The translations under genes were made by a program, and so were the position numbers. The notes beneath the pieces were generated by a model that saw only the letters and a program-made list of their open reading frames with translations, was not told where the DNA came from and did not search any database. 64,000 nucleotides of DNA from Thalassospira lucentensis (GTDB taxonomy: Bacteria > Pseudomonadota > Alphaproteobacteria > Rhodospirillales > Thalassospiraceae), in NCBI RefSeq assembly GCF_032921865.1, contig NZ_CP136684.1, positions 2,391,001-2,455,000 of the forward strand, read 5' to 3'. Shown here piece by piece: positions 16,563 through 25,141 of the stretch; the stretch's first letter is position 1; each line of letters starts with the position of its first letter.

Positions 16563-17231
16563 TTAATTTCCCCGAATGCGTCGTGTGGCGAAAAAAATCA
16601 TCGCGAAAATAGCGATCAGGACAAGGGTTACACCGGCGATCAACATGGCCTGATTGAGGCGCAGATCATATTCCTGTTTGCGTTCGACATAGGCGATAAC
16701 CTGTCGGCGAAGCTGATCCATTTCCGGTGTGATATCGAAACTCGTTCGATACATCTTTGCCCCGGCACGTGACAGAAGATCGTTGGTTTTGTTCATGCGT
16801 TCGATGAACATCGCAAAGCGTTCTTCGGTCGCGGCAAGCTCGTCAAGCGGGCCGTCTTTCACGTCGCCATCTTTGGTGCGCGCGATTGACAGTCTGGTTT
16901 GGGTCAGATCATCACCGTCTTCGGCAATGCAATCAGACAGCGGCTTTTTCTCGGCACTCTTGCCGCACTCGATCTGGCGATCCCCGAACTTCTCAACGGC
17001 TTCTCGCAGATGTGTCTGCAATTGCAGATCAAGTTCGGCAATCCGTATCCGCACATTCTTTGAACTGCTTTCTATCTTGCCAACATCACCTTCCAGCGCG
17101 AATGACGGCCAGACGGCAAACATTGAACCAACAAAAATCAGAAAAAGCGGGACGACGAAACGCAGCAAAAGGGAACTTCCCCCGGACAAGGTGGAGAGGT
17201 ATCCACCAGTCTGCTGCAAGGGTGTTCCCAT
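16563..17231 (-). CDS. Membrane protein of unknown function (two TM segments flanking a coiled domain)
   Basis: A 222-residue protein I do not recognise. A hydrophobic segment at residues ~22-45 (LLLRFVVPLFLIFVGSMFAV) could be a signal anchor; a ~145-residue hydrophilic, Glu/Lys/Arg-rich region with helical heptad character follows; a second membrane segment (MLIAGVTLVLIAIFAMIFFA) is near the C-terminus, ending in RRIRGN. The two Cys (IECGKSAEKKPLSDC) could form a periplasmic disulfide. It lies 31 bp beyond lpxL on the same strand, at the upstream edge of the lipid A cluster's 3' end, so it may be part of that transcript. The start codon is uncertain. Confidence 0.7.
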   Translation of the reverse strand: MGTPLQQTGGYLSTLSGGSSLLLRFVVPLFLIFVGSMFAVWPSFALEGDVGKIESSSKNVRIRIAELDLQLQTHLREAVEKFGDRQIECGKSAEKKPLSDCIAEDGDDLTQTRLSIARTKDGDVKDGPLDELAATEERFAMFIERMNKTNDLLSRAGAKMYRTSFDITPEMDQLRRQVIAYVERKQEYDLRLNQAMLIAGVTLVLIAIFAMIFFATRRIRGN

Positions 17232-17261
17232 TCGGTTAATGCCGGGTGCGATTAACGATGA

Positions 17262-18161
17262 TCAGTTCGGCCAGCGTCTGTGAAGCCACAACCATTGCGC
17301 GGGTCGGTCACGAATCCAGCTTTCCATGATCGCATTAACTTCGGTCATGATGCGCAGAATATCGGCATGACGGTCATCGGTCGGGACAATTTCGAGTGCC
17401 GGATAAAATGTCATGCGGAAATAGGCGCCGCCCAGTCGTTCCACCCGTACCGGTACTACCGGGCAGTCATATTTTAGCGCAAACTGCGCCAATGCCGGTG
17501 CTGTCATGGCGTCACGACCAAAAAACGGTACGGCAATGCCGTCATTCATTTTCTGATCGACCAGCATCGCGACATGTCCGCCTTCTTTCATGTATTTGGT
17601 AATCTGGCGGGCACCCTGTGCCCCTTTTTTTACCAGTTGACCGCGGAAAGTCTTGCGGGCACGAATGAATAACTGATCAACCCACGGATTATCCGGGGCG
17701 CGATAGACACACATCATGTCCATATCCATCGCAGTTGCCAGCGTCATGCCGATTTCCCAGTTACCGATATGGCCGGTAAAGAAAACACCCGGTTTGTCAT
17801 CATCTTTAGAAGCCATGCCGTTCTCAAGGCCGACAACCTCGATCCTTGGGCCTCCCGGGCGCAATTTATGCAGATGCGGGATTTCAGCCGCGTTGCGTCC
17901 CAGATTTTCCCACATGTCACAAATGATCGTTTCGATCTCTTCCGGGGATTTTTCCGGAAATGCGCGTGTCAGGTTGTTTCGTGCCTTTTTTGTCTGGCCG
18001 AGTTTGGGGCCAAACTTTCGCAGTAATGTACCACCAGCGTTTGATGCCATATCAATCGGCATGGCAGCAAAAAGCCAATAAATCAGATGCGCTGCCAATC
18101 CCTGCAACGGGTGGGAAATATATTTCTGTCGTGCTTGGTAAAAGGCACTGCGTTCAGGCAT
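17262..18161 (-). CDS. lpxL: Lipid A biosynthesis lauroyl/myristoyl acyltransferase (LpxL/HtrB family)
   Basis: A 299-residue late acyltransferase that adds a secondary acyl chain to Kdo-lipid A at the inner membrane. The catalytic motif is GHIGNWEIGM (His with Glu five residues on), followed by VYRAPDNPWVD and the MLVDQKMNDGIAVPFFGRDAM region typical of LpxL. Start ATG overlaps the lpxK end by 8 bp. Part of the msbA-DUF374-waaA-lpxK-lpxL cluster on the minus strand. Confidence 0.9.
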   Translation of the reverse strand: MPERSAFYQARQKYISHPLQGLAAHLIYWLFAAMPIDMASNAGGTLLRKFGPKLGQTKKARNNLTRAFPEKSPEEIETIICDMWENLGRNAAEIPHLHKLRPGGPRIEVVGLENGMASKDDDKPGVFFTGHIGNWEIGMTLATAMDMDMMCVYRAPDNPWVDQLFIRARKTFRGQLVKKGAQGARQITKYMKEGGHVAMLVDQKMNDGIAVPFFGRDAMTAPALAQFALKYDCPVVPVRVERLGGAYFRMTFYPALEIVPTDDRHADILRIMTEVNAIMESWIRDRPAQWLWLHRRWPN

Positions 18162-19125
18162 CGGACAACACCGCCGTAATTATTTTCTCCAGCTGGTCCG
18201 GGGCTTCGAATTCCAGCACAATATCAAGGGTGCTTATGCCGTTCCGCTGCCCGGCAGGCAAGCGCATCAGGTCTTTTTCTGTCGTGACCAAATCGGCATT
18301 CAACGCCTTGGCTTTTTGATGCAACTCCGCCAATTCGGACGCACGGAACGGATGATGATCCGCAAAGTCGGCGGTCGCAACAATATCAGCACCGACTGCG
18401 CGCAGACTATCATGGAATTTGGCCGGGCGGGCAATCCCCGCAAAGGCGAGAACCCTGCGACCGGCAAATTCGGCGCCATTGCAGGGAACAATGCGGGCGC
18501 GCAAAACCGGAACCGAAGCTGGCAGGTTTTTCAGGAACGGCGGATTGCCATCACCGATCAGAATGATCGCACGAACTTTGGCCAATCCCTGTTCAAGGGT
18601 TTCGCGCATCGGACCTGCGGGAATGACGCGACCGTTTCCAATCCCGAAAACGCTGTCGACAACCGCAAAGCTGCAATCCTTGATCAACGATGGATTTTGC
18701 AGTCCGTCATCCAGAATGATGGCCTCGGCACCCGCATTTCTGGCCGTTTCGGCGCCCATGCCCCGGTCCCGCGAAATCCATGCCGGCGCCGTTCGCGCCA
18801 GAAGCAGTGGCTCGTCCCCGACATCGGCTGCGGTGTCCTTCGTCGGATCAACACGATGTGGGCCGGTTTCCCGACCACCATATCCACGGCTCAGGAAATG
18901 GGCCTGAATGCCCATTTTGTGCAACGTGTGATACAGCGCGATTGCCGTCGGTGTTTTACCCGCACCGCCGATGGTAAAGTTGCCAACGCAGAAAACCTTG
19001 CATCCCGGATGGCGCATGGTTGTTGTCATCGCCCGAATGCCTGCACCTGCGCGCCACAGCAGGGAAAAAGGCGACAGTGCCTTGGCCATGCAGCCGTCTG
19101 CCAGCCAGAAATCAGGCGCGCGCAT
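18154..19125 (-). CDS. lpxK: Tetraacyldisaccharide 4'-kinase LpxK
   Basis: Phosphorylates the 4' position of the lipid A disaccharide. The 323-residue protein has the P-loop in VGNFTIGGAGKTPTAIAL, the DVGDEPLLLA motif and a Walker-B-like AIILDDGLQNPSL. ATG 19125 follows GGGGAGG at six bases; the reading frame extends one TTG codon pair further. It overlaps the end of waaA by 14 bp and the start of lpxL by 8 bp, so the three are translationally linked. Confidence 0.93.
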   Translation of the reverse strand: MRAPDFWLADGCMAKALSPFSLLWRAGAGIRAMTTTMRHPGCKVFCVGNFTIGGAGKTPTAIALYHTLHKMGIQAHFLSRGYGGRETGPHRVDPTKDTAADVGDEPLLLARTAPAWISRDRGMGAETARNAGAEAIILDDGLQNPSLIKDCSFAVVDSVFGIGNGRVIPAGPMRETLEQGLAKVRAIILIGDGNPPFLKNLPASVPVLRARIVPCNGAEFAGRRVLAFAGIARPAKFHDSLRAVGADIVATADFADHHPFRASELAELHQKAKALNADLVTTEKDLMRLPAGQRNGISTLDIVLEFEAPDQLEKIITAVLSDA

Positions 19126-20398
19126 TGGCAACCTCCCCGGTTAAAAGCGGGGTGATCGCATCAATGGTTCGTTCGAGAACCTCGGCCTTTGAATTGGCAT
19201 ATGCCAAGGCGGCATTTGCCAGTGCGCTCGCCTTTTCCGGTTGGGTCAGAAGAATATCAATCTGCCTTGTCAGGTCGTCACGATCAGCAACCGGTCGGCA
19301 GGCGTGTGCTGTAAGAAGTTCCTGACTGATCTCGCTAAAATTGCTCATATCGGGGCCATGCAGAATGGCACATCCAAGCCGTGCCGGTTCAAGCGGGTTT
19401 TGCCCGCCGGACGCACAAAGGGATTTTCCGATCAGGCAAACCGGTGCAACCCGGTAATAAAGCCCCATCTCGCCCATCGTATCGCCAAGATAGATGTCGA
19501 TATCTTCGGTGATTTTGTGCCCCAGGCTTCGGCGGGCAACGCGCAATCCCTGGGCAATCAGATCCGCCTCGATTTCATCAGCACGATCCGGATGACGGGG
19601 AACAATAACTGTCAAAAGGCTGTCATGCTTTGGCGAAAGTGCTTGATGAACCTGTGCGCAGGCCAGTTCCTCGCCCTCAAACGTACTTGCCGCAAGCCAT
19701 ACCGGGCGGGTGCCGATCTGCGATTGCAGTTCGGTTAGGGCGTCGGCTTCGACCGGCAGCGGGGGGGCTGCAAATTTCAGGTTCCCGACGGCGCGCACAT
19801 CCTTGCCGCCAAGGGAAACGAACCGTTCGGTTTCCTTGCTTCCTTGCGTCAGGATCAGGTCAAATGCGGAAATGACCGGCGTGATAAAGGATGGAAATCG
19901 TGAATAGCTTTTAAAGCTTCTGGCCGAAATGCGGCCATTAAGCAGTGCCAGTCTTGTCCCTGCCTTTTTGGCCTTGGTCAGAATGTTGGGCCAGAAATCA
20001 CTTTCAAGCCAAAGAGCCGCATCCGGTTTCCAGTGATGCAGAAAACGCGCAACGCAAACCTGCCGATCAATGGGAATGAACTGATGGATCACCCCTTTGG
20101 GAAGGCGCTGATACATCATTGCCGCCGACGTAACGGTGCCGGTGGTGACAAGGATCGAGGTTTCGGGAAAACGCGCACGAATGGCATCAATCACCGGCAG
20201 GGATGATAGGGATTCGCCAACACTGGCACCATGTATCCAGACGAGTTTCCCCTTCGGGCGTAATGCACTGGCATGACCGAACCGTTCACCGATCCGTCCT
20301 GCATCTTCCTTGCCGCGTTTTTTGCGCCGTTGCAGATAAATGCCAAGTACCGGACCCAAAAGCCGTGTCGCCACGCGATAGGCGTAAAACAGGCTCAT
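19112..20398 (-). CDS. waaA: 3-deoxy-D-manno-octulosonic acid transferase WaaA (KdtA)
   Basis: Transfers Kdo from CMP-Kdo to lipid A precursor. The 428-residue GT30-type protein has the N-terminal membrane anchor (LLGPVLGIYLQRRKKRGKE), the acceptor motif WIHGASVGESLSSLPVI, ILVTTGTVTSA, and the C-terminal CMP-Kdo site (GDTMGEMGLYYRVAPVCLIG, GGQNPLEPARLGCAILHGP). One family member usually adds one or two Kdo; the number cannot be read here. Overlaps lpxK by 14 bp and the upstream acyltransferase gene by 4 bp (ATGA). Confidence 0.94.
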   Translation of the reverse strand: MSLFYAYRVATRLLGPVLGIYLQRRKKRGKEDAGRIGERFGHASALRPKGKLVWIHGASVGESLSSLPVIDAIRARFPETSILVTTGTVTSAAMMYQRLPKGVIHQFIPIDRQVCVARFLHHWKPDAALWLESDFWPNILTKAKKAGTRLALLNGRISARSFKSYSRFPSFITPVISAFDLILTQGSKETERFVSLGGKDVRAVGNLKFAAPPLPVEADALTELQSQIGTRPVWLAASTFEGEELACAQVHQALSPKHDSLLTVIVPRHPDRADEIEADLIAQGLRVARRSLGHKITEDIDIYLGDTMGEMGLYYRVAPVCLIGKSLCASGGQNPLEPARLGCAILHGPDMSNFSEISQELLTAHACRPVADRDDLTRQIDILLTQPEKASALANAALAYANSKAEVLERTIDAITPLLTGEVANARA

Positions 20399-21168
20399 TT
20401 GGCGCTTTCCTGTTCTGCCGCTGCCATGGCCGAACGCTTCTGTTTGGGAAGTTCATCCGGTCCGGCGGGCTCAATCACGTCAAGGCCAAGCTTGCGGTCG
20501 CTTTCCTGTGTCAGCCTGGTCAGGGCCGCTTCAAGCTCCAGCCGCTTTTCCTCCAGCCCGGCATCATCCAGATCCCGTCCGATATGGATCGGATCGCCCC
20601 AGCTAAAAACGCCTTTTGAAAACGGAAGCGGCAGCACGAACCGGTCCCAACTGCCAAAGACGCGCCGGTTTGATGCCGAATAGGTCAGCGGGAAAATCGG
20701 AACGCCTGCAAGCTTTGCCGCCTGCACAATGCCATCCGAAATCCGCATGCGCGGTCCTCGTGGTCCATCCGGGGTCATGCCGACGACTTCACCGGATTTC
20801 AGCGCCTTCAGAATGCGCCGCAACGCTGCCGCACCGCCTTTGCCCTGCCCGGTTGACCCTGCAATCGTGGCAATCCCGAAATGACCAATGGTGCGGGAAA
20901 TGATTTCACCATCGCGATGCGATGAAATCAGCATGTTAAACGGGCGGTCACCGGCAACCGAACGCCATGTATAGGGCATCATCAGCAAACGCTGATGCCA
21001 GAAAGCCACGATAAACGGTTTGCCCTCCGTCAGGAAATGGGCGGGATGATCCCCGCCTTCCGTGTGCCAGCGACCGGTGAGCCGGACGAACCGGATATAG
21101 GCTGCCGCAAGCCAGCACAAAGTGCTACGCGCCTGATCGCTTTTTATGATCCGCTTATGCAACTGCAC
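20395..21168 (-). CDS. DUF374 lysophospholipid acyltransferase-like protein
   Basis: A 257-residue protein of the DUF374 family, commonly found between msbA and waaA in alphaproteobacteria. It has a PlsC-like core: FIVAFWHQRLLMMP (His-containing block I), SSHRDGEI, GVPIFPLTYSA, and GMTPDGPRGPRM. The acyl acceptor is not known; context suggests lipid A or another envelope lipid. A Lys/Glu-rich tail follows residue ~230. ATGA overlap with waaA. Confidence 0.87.
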   Translation of the reverse strand: MQLHKRIIKSDQARSTLCWLAAAYIRFVRLTGRWHTEGGDHPAHFLTEGKPFIVAFWHQRLLMMPYTWRSVAGDRPFNMLISSHRDGEIISRTIGHFGIATIAGSTGQGKGGAAALRRILKALKSGEVVGMTPDGPRGPRMRISDGIVQAAKLAGVPIFPLTYSASNRRVFGSWDRFVLPLPFSKGVFSWGDPIHIGRDLDDAGLEEKRLELEAALTRLTQESDRKLGLDVIEPAGPDELPKQKRSAMAAAEQESAK

Positions 21169-21188
21169 GCCAGTTTATCCCGAATGTT

Positions 21189-22925
21189 TTAGGCCTGATT
21201 TTCGGTTTCTTCCGAGAATTGCAGATTATAGAGATTGGCGTAAGCCCCTCCCAGTGCAAGCAATTCTTCATGACGTCCCTGTTCCGTGACGCGTCCGTTC
21301 TGAATAACGCAAATTTTGTCGGCATCAATAATTGTCGACAGGCGATGCGCAATAACAAGCGTTGTGCGACCCTTCATAAGTTCGGTCAGGGCACCCTGAA
21401 TATGGCGTTCCGATTCCGTATCAAGAGCCGACGTCGCCTCGTCCAGAAGCAGGATCGGGGCATTTTTCAACATTGCCCGCGCAATCGCAATACGCTGGCG
21501 CTGCCCGCCCGAAAGCTTCACACCATGTTCTCCGACAATGGTGTCATAACCGTTTTCAAGTTGCAGGATGAAATCATGCGCTGCCGCGTGGCGGGCGGCT
21601 TCTTCGATTTCGGCGTCGGTCGCACCAAACCGGCCATAGGCAATGTTGGATCGGACCGTATCATCGAACAGCGTGATTTCCTGACTGACCAGTGCGGTTG
21701 CCGAACGCAGGCTTTCCAGTGTCACATCGCGGATATCCTGACCGTCAATGGTGATCGCACCTGCATTGATGTCGTAAAATCGCGGGATCAGGTTCAGGAT
21801 CGTCGATTTACCGGCACCCGAGGGCCCGACAAGCGCGATCGTCTGACCGGCTTCGATATCAAGGCTGATATCGTGTAATGCGGTCGTTTCATCATTATAG
21901 GAAAACGCGACATCCTTGAACTGGATGGCGCCGCCCTTGACCTCAAGCGTTTTGGCATCATCGGCATCGCGAATTTCCGGTTCGATATCAAGAACGGTAA
22001 ACACGCGCTGGGATGCTGCAAGACCGGCCTGCAGGTTGATATTGATATTGGCAAGGCGCTTGACCGGTTCATATGCCAGCAACAGGGCGGTGATGAACGA
22101 AAAGAAACTGCCCGGGTCGCTTGCCCCGTCAATGACGCGGCTGCCGCCGTAAATAATGATGGTCGTGATCGCGGCCCCGCCCAGTGTTTCCATGATGGGG
22201 GACGAACGTGCGCTGACTTTCTGCGCCTTGAAGCTCAGATCGAAAACGGTTTCGACAAGCTTTTCCATCCGTGAACATTCATAGGGTTCCATGCCATAGG
22301 CTTTGACATGACGGACACCCTGAAAAGTCTGTTCCAAGAGGGTCGCAAATTCACCGATCTGCTGTTGCGTATTGGCCGAAACCTTGCGCATGCGCCGACC
22401 CAGACGGGCAATTGGCAGGATGGCGGCGGGAAAAACGGTAAAGGCAATGATCGCAAGCTGCCAATCCTGATAGAACATGACGCCAATCAGAACGATGGCG
22501 GTCAGAAAGTCCTTGCCAAAACCGGTCAGCGATACGGAAACGGCCGCACGCATTGCGGTGATATCACTGGTAAAGCGCGTGATCAGTTTGCCGGTGTTGG
22601 TGCTGTGGAAAAATCCGATATCAAGGCGGATGACATGCTCGTAAAGCTTGTTCTGAATATCGGCAAGAATACGACCGCCGACATAGCTCATCAGAACCGA
22701 TTGCCCGTAATTGGCAAAGCCTTTCAGCGCGAAGGCTGCAAGGACGGCAACCCCGACAGGGACCAGCATCGCCGGGTTCTTTTTGACGAAGACCTCGTTG
22801 ATCACCGGGTCCATCAGATAGGCATAGCCGCCGGTTGCCGCCGCCATAAGCGCCATGCAAACCAAAGCCAGAACAATCTTGCCGAAATAGGGGGCAACCG
22901 CATCCTTAACGATGCGTTTGATCAT
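21189..22925 (-). CDS. msbA: Lipid A export ABC transporter, MsbA type
   Basis: A 578-residue half-transporter with a membrane domain (six hydrophobic segments, residues ~15-300) and a nucleotide-binding domain with Walker A GPSGAGKST, Q-loop SQEITLF, signature LSGGQRQRIAIARAM, Walker B ILLLDEATSALD and the switch region IAHRLST. It heads the lipid A cluster, so flipping of lipid A core is the best guess. ATG 22925 gives the family-like MIKRIVKDAVAPYF; a TTG 17 codons upstream behind GGGAAG is the alternative start. Confidence 0.88.
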   Translation of the reverse strand: MIKRIVKDAVAPYFGKIVLALVCMALMAAATGGYAYLMDPVINEVFVKKNPAMLVPVGVAVLAAFALKGFANYGQSVLMSYVGGRILADIQNKLYEHVIRLDIGFFHSTNTGKLITRFTSDITAMRAAVSVSLTGFGKDFLTAIVLIGVMFYQDWQLAIIAFTVFPAAILPIARLGRRMRKVSANTQQQIGEFATLLEQTFQGVRHVKAYGMEPYECSRMEKLVETVFDLSFKAQKVSARSSPIMETLGGAAITTIIIYGGSRVIDGASDPGSFFSFITALLLAYEPVKRLANININLQAGLAASQRVFTVLDIEPEIRDADDAKTLEVKGGAIQFKDVAFSYNDETTALHDISLDIEAGQTIALVGPSGAGKSTILNLIPRFYDINAGAITIDGQDIRDVTLESLRSATALVSQEITLFDDTVRSNIAYGRFGATDAEIEEAARHAAAHDFILQLENGYDTIVGEHGVKLSGGQRQRIAIARAMLKNAPILLLDEATSALDTESERHIQGALTELMKGRTTLVIAHRLSTIIDADKICVIQNGRVTEQGRHEELLALGGAYANLYNLQFSEETENQA

Positions 22926-23012
22926 TGGCAATGTGTTCCAATGTTCTGTCGTGCGATCTAGCGAATGCTTTGGCAATGAATTCTTCCCGGTCGTGTGACG
23001 CCATTTCCGATT

Positions 23013-23027
23013 GTGTCAGCCTGACAC
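23013..23027. repeat. 15-bp palindrome GTGTCAG-C-CTGACAC in the msbA/kinase divergent region
   Basis: Perfect 7-bp arms around one central base, in the 258-bp gap between msbA and the LPS-kinase-like gene. Position and symmetry suit an operator shared by the divergent envelope genes; no regulator is identified. Confidence 0.45.
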
Positions 23028-23136
23028 TATCTATATGGAGTAAGCATCATGAATGTCTTAATCTTTCCGGGCTGTTGCTAGCATGCCCGGGCAGGTGCGG
23101 CAAGCCGCAGCAACTTGACTTGACTGATACTAATAG

Positions 23137-23156
23137 GGCCTGCCGGAAAGCAGGCC
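23137..23156 (+). other. Leader hairpin before the LPS-kinase-like gene
   Basis: GGCCTGC (23137-23143) pairs with GCAGGCC (23150-23156), a 7-bp stem 27 bases upstream of the start codon. It has no T-run and may only be a structured 5' leader. Confidence 0.4.
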
Positions 23157-23183
23157 ACGAAAAACGACATATAAGATAAAAAA

Positions 23184-24017
23184 ATGACAGAGCAACTCCA
23201 CGTGTTCGTGGAACAGACGATTGCGCAAGGTGTGGGCGCACGTGTTTTTCCGCTGCGTTGGGCCGGGCGCCGTATCTGGGTCAAGCAGGCCGTTCCGCCA
23301 AAGGAAAAGGGCTGGCATCGCCTGCAGCGGTTGATCGCGACCCTGACGCGGATACCGATGTTGCGCCCGACCGTATCGCCCGGCGGCAAGGCCGGTCTGG
23401 CGAGCGAGGCTGAAATAATTCATGCCTTGACGAAGGCGGGTGTTCTGGTTCCCGATCTTCTGGCGGTCACAGACAACTGGATTGCAATCGGGGATAATGG
23501 GGCCATTTTGCAAACCGTCATCAGCGATGCGGTAAAGGCCGGTGATGAAGACCGTGTTGCCGAACTGATTGCCAAAGCCGGGGCCGCCTTGGCCGATTTG
23601 CACAGCAGCGGCTTTACCCATGGTGCGCCCCTTCTGCGCAACATGACCATCCGTGATGATGGCAGGATCGGCTTCATCGATTTCGAAGAAGATCCCAACA
23701 AACGCATGCCATTGCCCGACGCGCAGGCGCGCGATGTCCTTCTGTTTCTGTTTTCCATCCAGCGCGGCTTCAAACGTCGTACTGATCTTTTGCGTGCCGG
23801 ATGGCGGGCATATCTCGTGGTAACCGGCATGACCGCGCCGCAAATGAAACCGCTGTCTCATATCGTGGGGGTTATTCGACCGGTTTACATCGCACTGAAA
23901 CCGTTCCGTCGCTGGCTCGGGACGGATGCGATCAATGCGATGCTGGCATATGGCATTCTGCGTCGAAGCCTGCGTGGCAAGGATGCCCCACAGGACGTTT
24001 CTCCGGTCGCCAGATAA
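23184..24017 (+). CDS. LPS-kinase-like (Kdo/WaaP-type kinase fold) protein with atypical active site
   Basis: A 277-residue protein with the layout of the lipopolysaccharide kinase family: ATP-binding Lys34 (RIWVKQAV), a helix-C Glu (ASEAEIIHAL), LADLHSSGFTHGAPLLRN, and IDFEED as the metal-binding Asp-Phe motif (Asp166). The catalytic loop reads HGA, with Ala148 where the HGD Asp would be, while Asn153 is kept. Close relatives that I recall also vary here, so activity is uncertain. It is divergent from msbA, which fits phosphorylation or binding of Kdo/core LPS. The ATG follows an A-rich stretch without a strong Shine-Dalgarno. Confidence 0.7.
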   Translation: MTEQLHVFVEQTIAQGVGARVFPLRWAGRRIWVKQAVPPKEKGWHRLQRLIATLTRIPMLRPTVSPGGKAGLASEAEIIHALTKAGVLVPDLLAVTDNWIAIGDNGAILQTVISDAVKAGDEDRVAELIAKAGAALADLHSSGFTHGAPLLRNMTIRDDGRIGFIDFEEDPNKRMPLPDAQARDVLLFLFSIQRGFKRRTDLLRAGWRAYLVVTGMTAPQMKPLSHIVGVIRPVYIALKPFRRWLGTDAINAMLAYGILRRSLRGKDAPQDVSPVAR

Positions 24018-24031
24018 AACACCGGCGCAGA

Positions 24032-25141
24032 TTACTGCGCCGGTTGTTCCACGGGCATGGCGATTGCCGGTTCCACCGATGCTTTCACCTCGGTGATGTC
24101 TTCAACAGTCAGACGTTTGGCTGCAGCCCCGTCAAACCCGCCCGAAAACGGTGCCAGATTGTGCAGGAACTGGTTGGCTGAATTGCGCCAGCTATATTGT
24201 TCCGCCAATGCACGGGCGTCTTTACCGTCAAGCTCAAGGGCTGCCATGGCGGCTTCGCGAAGGTCGGCGTCAATCGCGCCTGCCTTGGTCCCGCGCACGA
24301 TATCGGCTGGTCCCTGAACCGGGAATACCGCAACCGGGGTTCCCGATGCCAGGGCCTCAAGGATAACAAGGCCGAAGGTATCGGTTTTGCTCGGGAAGAC
24401 AAAAACATCTGCTGACGCAAAGGCGATTGCCAATTCCTCGCCGATTTTTTTGCCAAGGAACTGCGCATTCGGATATTTCGATTTCAGTTCCGTCAGTTGC
24501 GGCCCGTCACCGACAACGAATTTTGTCCCCGGCAGGTCAAGATCCAGAAAATGTCCGATATTCTTTTCAACCGCCACCCGGCCAACAAACAGCCAGTGCG
24601 GTTTGGGGAAATCCCCGAAACTTGCATCCGGTCGCGGCTTGAACAGGTTAAGATCGACACCGCGTGACCAGATATTCAGCTTGTTAAAACCGCGATCCGC
24701 CAGTTCTTCGCGAAGCGATTCCGTGGCCACCATGACCGATTGTGATTTGTTATGGAACCGCCGCATCCCGCGATAGGAAATCGAAAGCGGCAGGCGCGTC
24801 CGCGCATGCAGATATTCCGGGAACCGGGTGTGATAGGCCGATGAAAACGGCAGTTCGCGTTTCAGGCAATAAGCGCGTGCCGCCTGACCCAGCGGGCCTT
24901 CGGTTGCGATATGGATGGCAACCGGCTGCAGGGCATCAATCATCCGGGCAAGCTTGCGTTTGGCAAACAGAGCCAGTCTGATTTCCGGATAGGTAGGGCA
25001 GGGGATCGTCCGGAATTGATCGGGCGAGATGATATGGACATCGTGCCCCATCTCGCCCAGTTCGTTGCGCACGGTTTCAAGGGTGCGCACTACTCCATTT
25101 ACCTGGGGGTACCAGGCATCGGATACGATCAATATTCTCAT
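24032..25141 (-). CDS. agt: Family 4 glycosyltransferase, Agt-type (glycolipid synthesis)
   Basis: A 369-residue GT4 (GT-B fold) enzyme. It starts MRILIVSDAWYPQVNGVVRT, carries SAYHTRFPEYLHAR in the acceptor domain, and in the donor domain WLFVGRVAVEKNI and FPSKTDTFGLVILEALASG with the E-x7-E pattern. Its ATG overlaps the stop of the plcP-like gene (ATGA). The plcP-agt pair is a known cassette in marine alphaproteobacteria: PlcP releases diacylglycerol and Agt glycosylates it to non-phosphorus lipid. Sugar donor (UDP-glucose, UDP-glucuronate or GDP-mannose) is not evident. Confidence 0.8.
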   Translation of the reverse strand: MRILIVSDAWYPQVNGVVRTLETVRNELGEMGHDVHIISPDQFRTIPCPTYPEIRLALFAKRKLARMIDALQPVAIHIATEGPLGQAARAYCLKRELPFSSAYHTRFPEYLHARTRLPLSISYRGMRRFHNKSQSVMVATESLREELADRGFNKLNIWSRGVDLNLFKPRPDASFGDFPKPHWLFVGRVAVEKNIGHFLDLDLPGTKFVVGDGPQLTELKSKYPNAQFLGKKIGEELAIAFASADVFVFPSKTDTFGLVILEALASGTPVAVFPVQGPADIVRGTKAGAIDADLREAAMAALELDGKDARALAEQYSWRNSANQFLHNLAPFSGGFDGAAAKRLTVEDITEVKASVEPAIAMPVEQPAQ

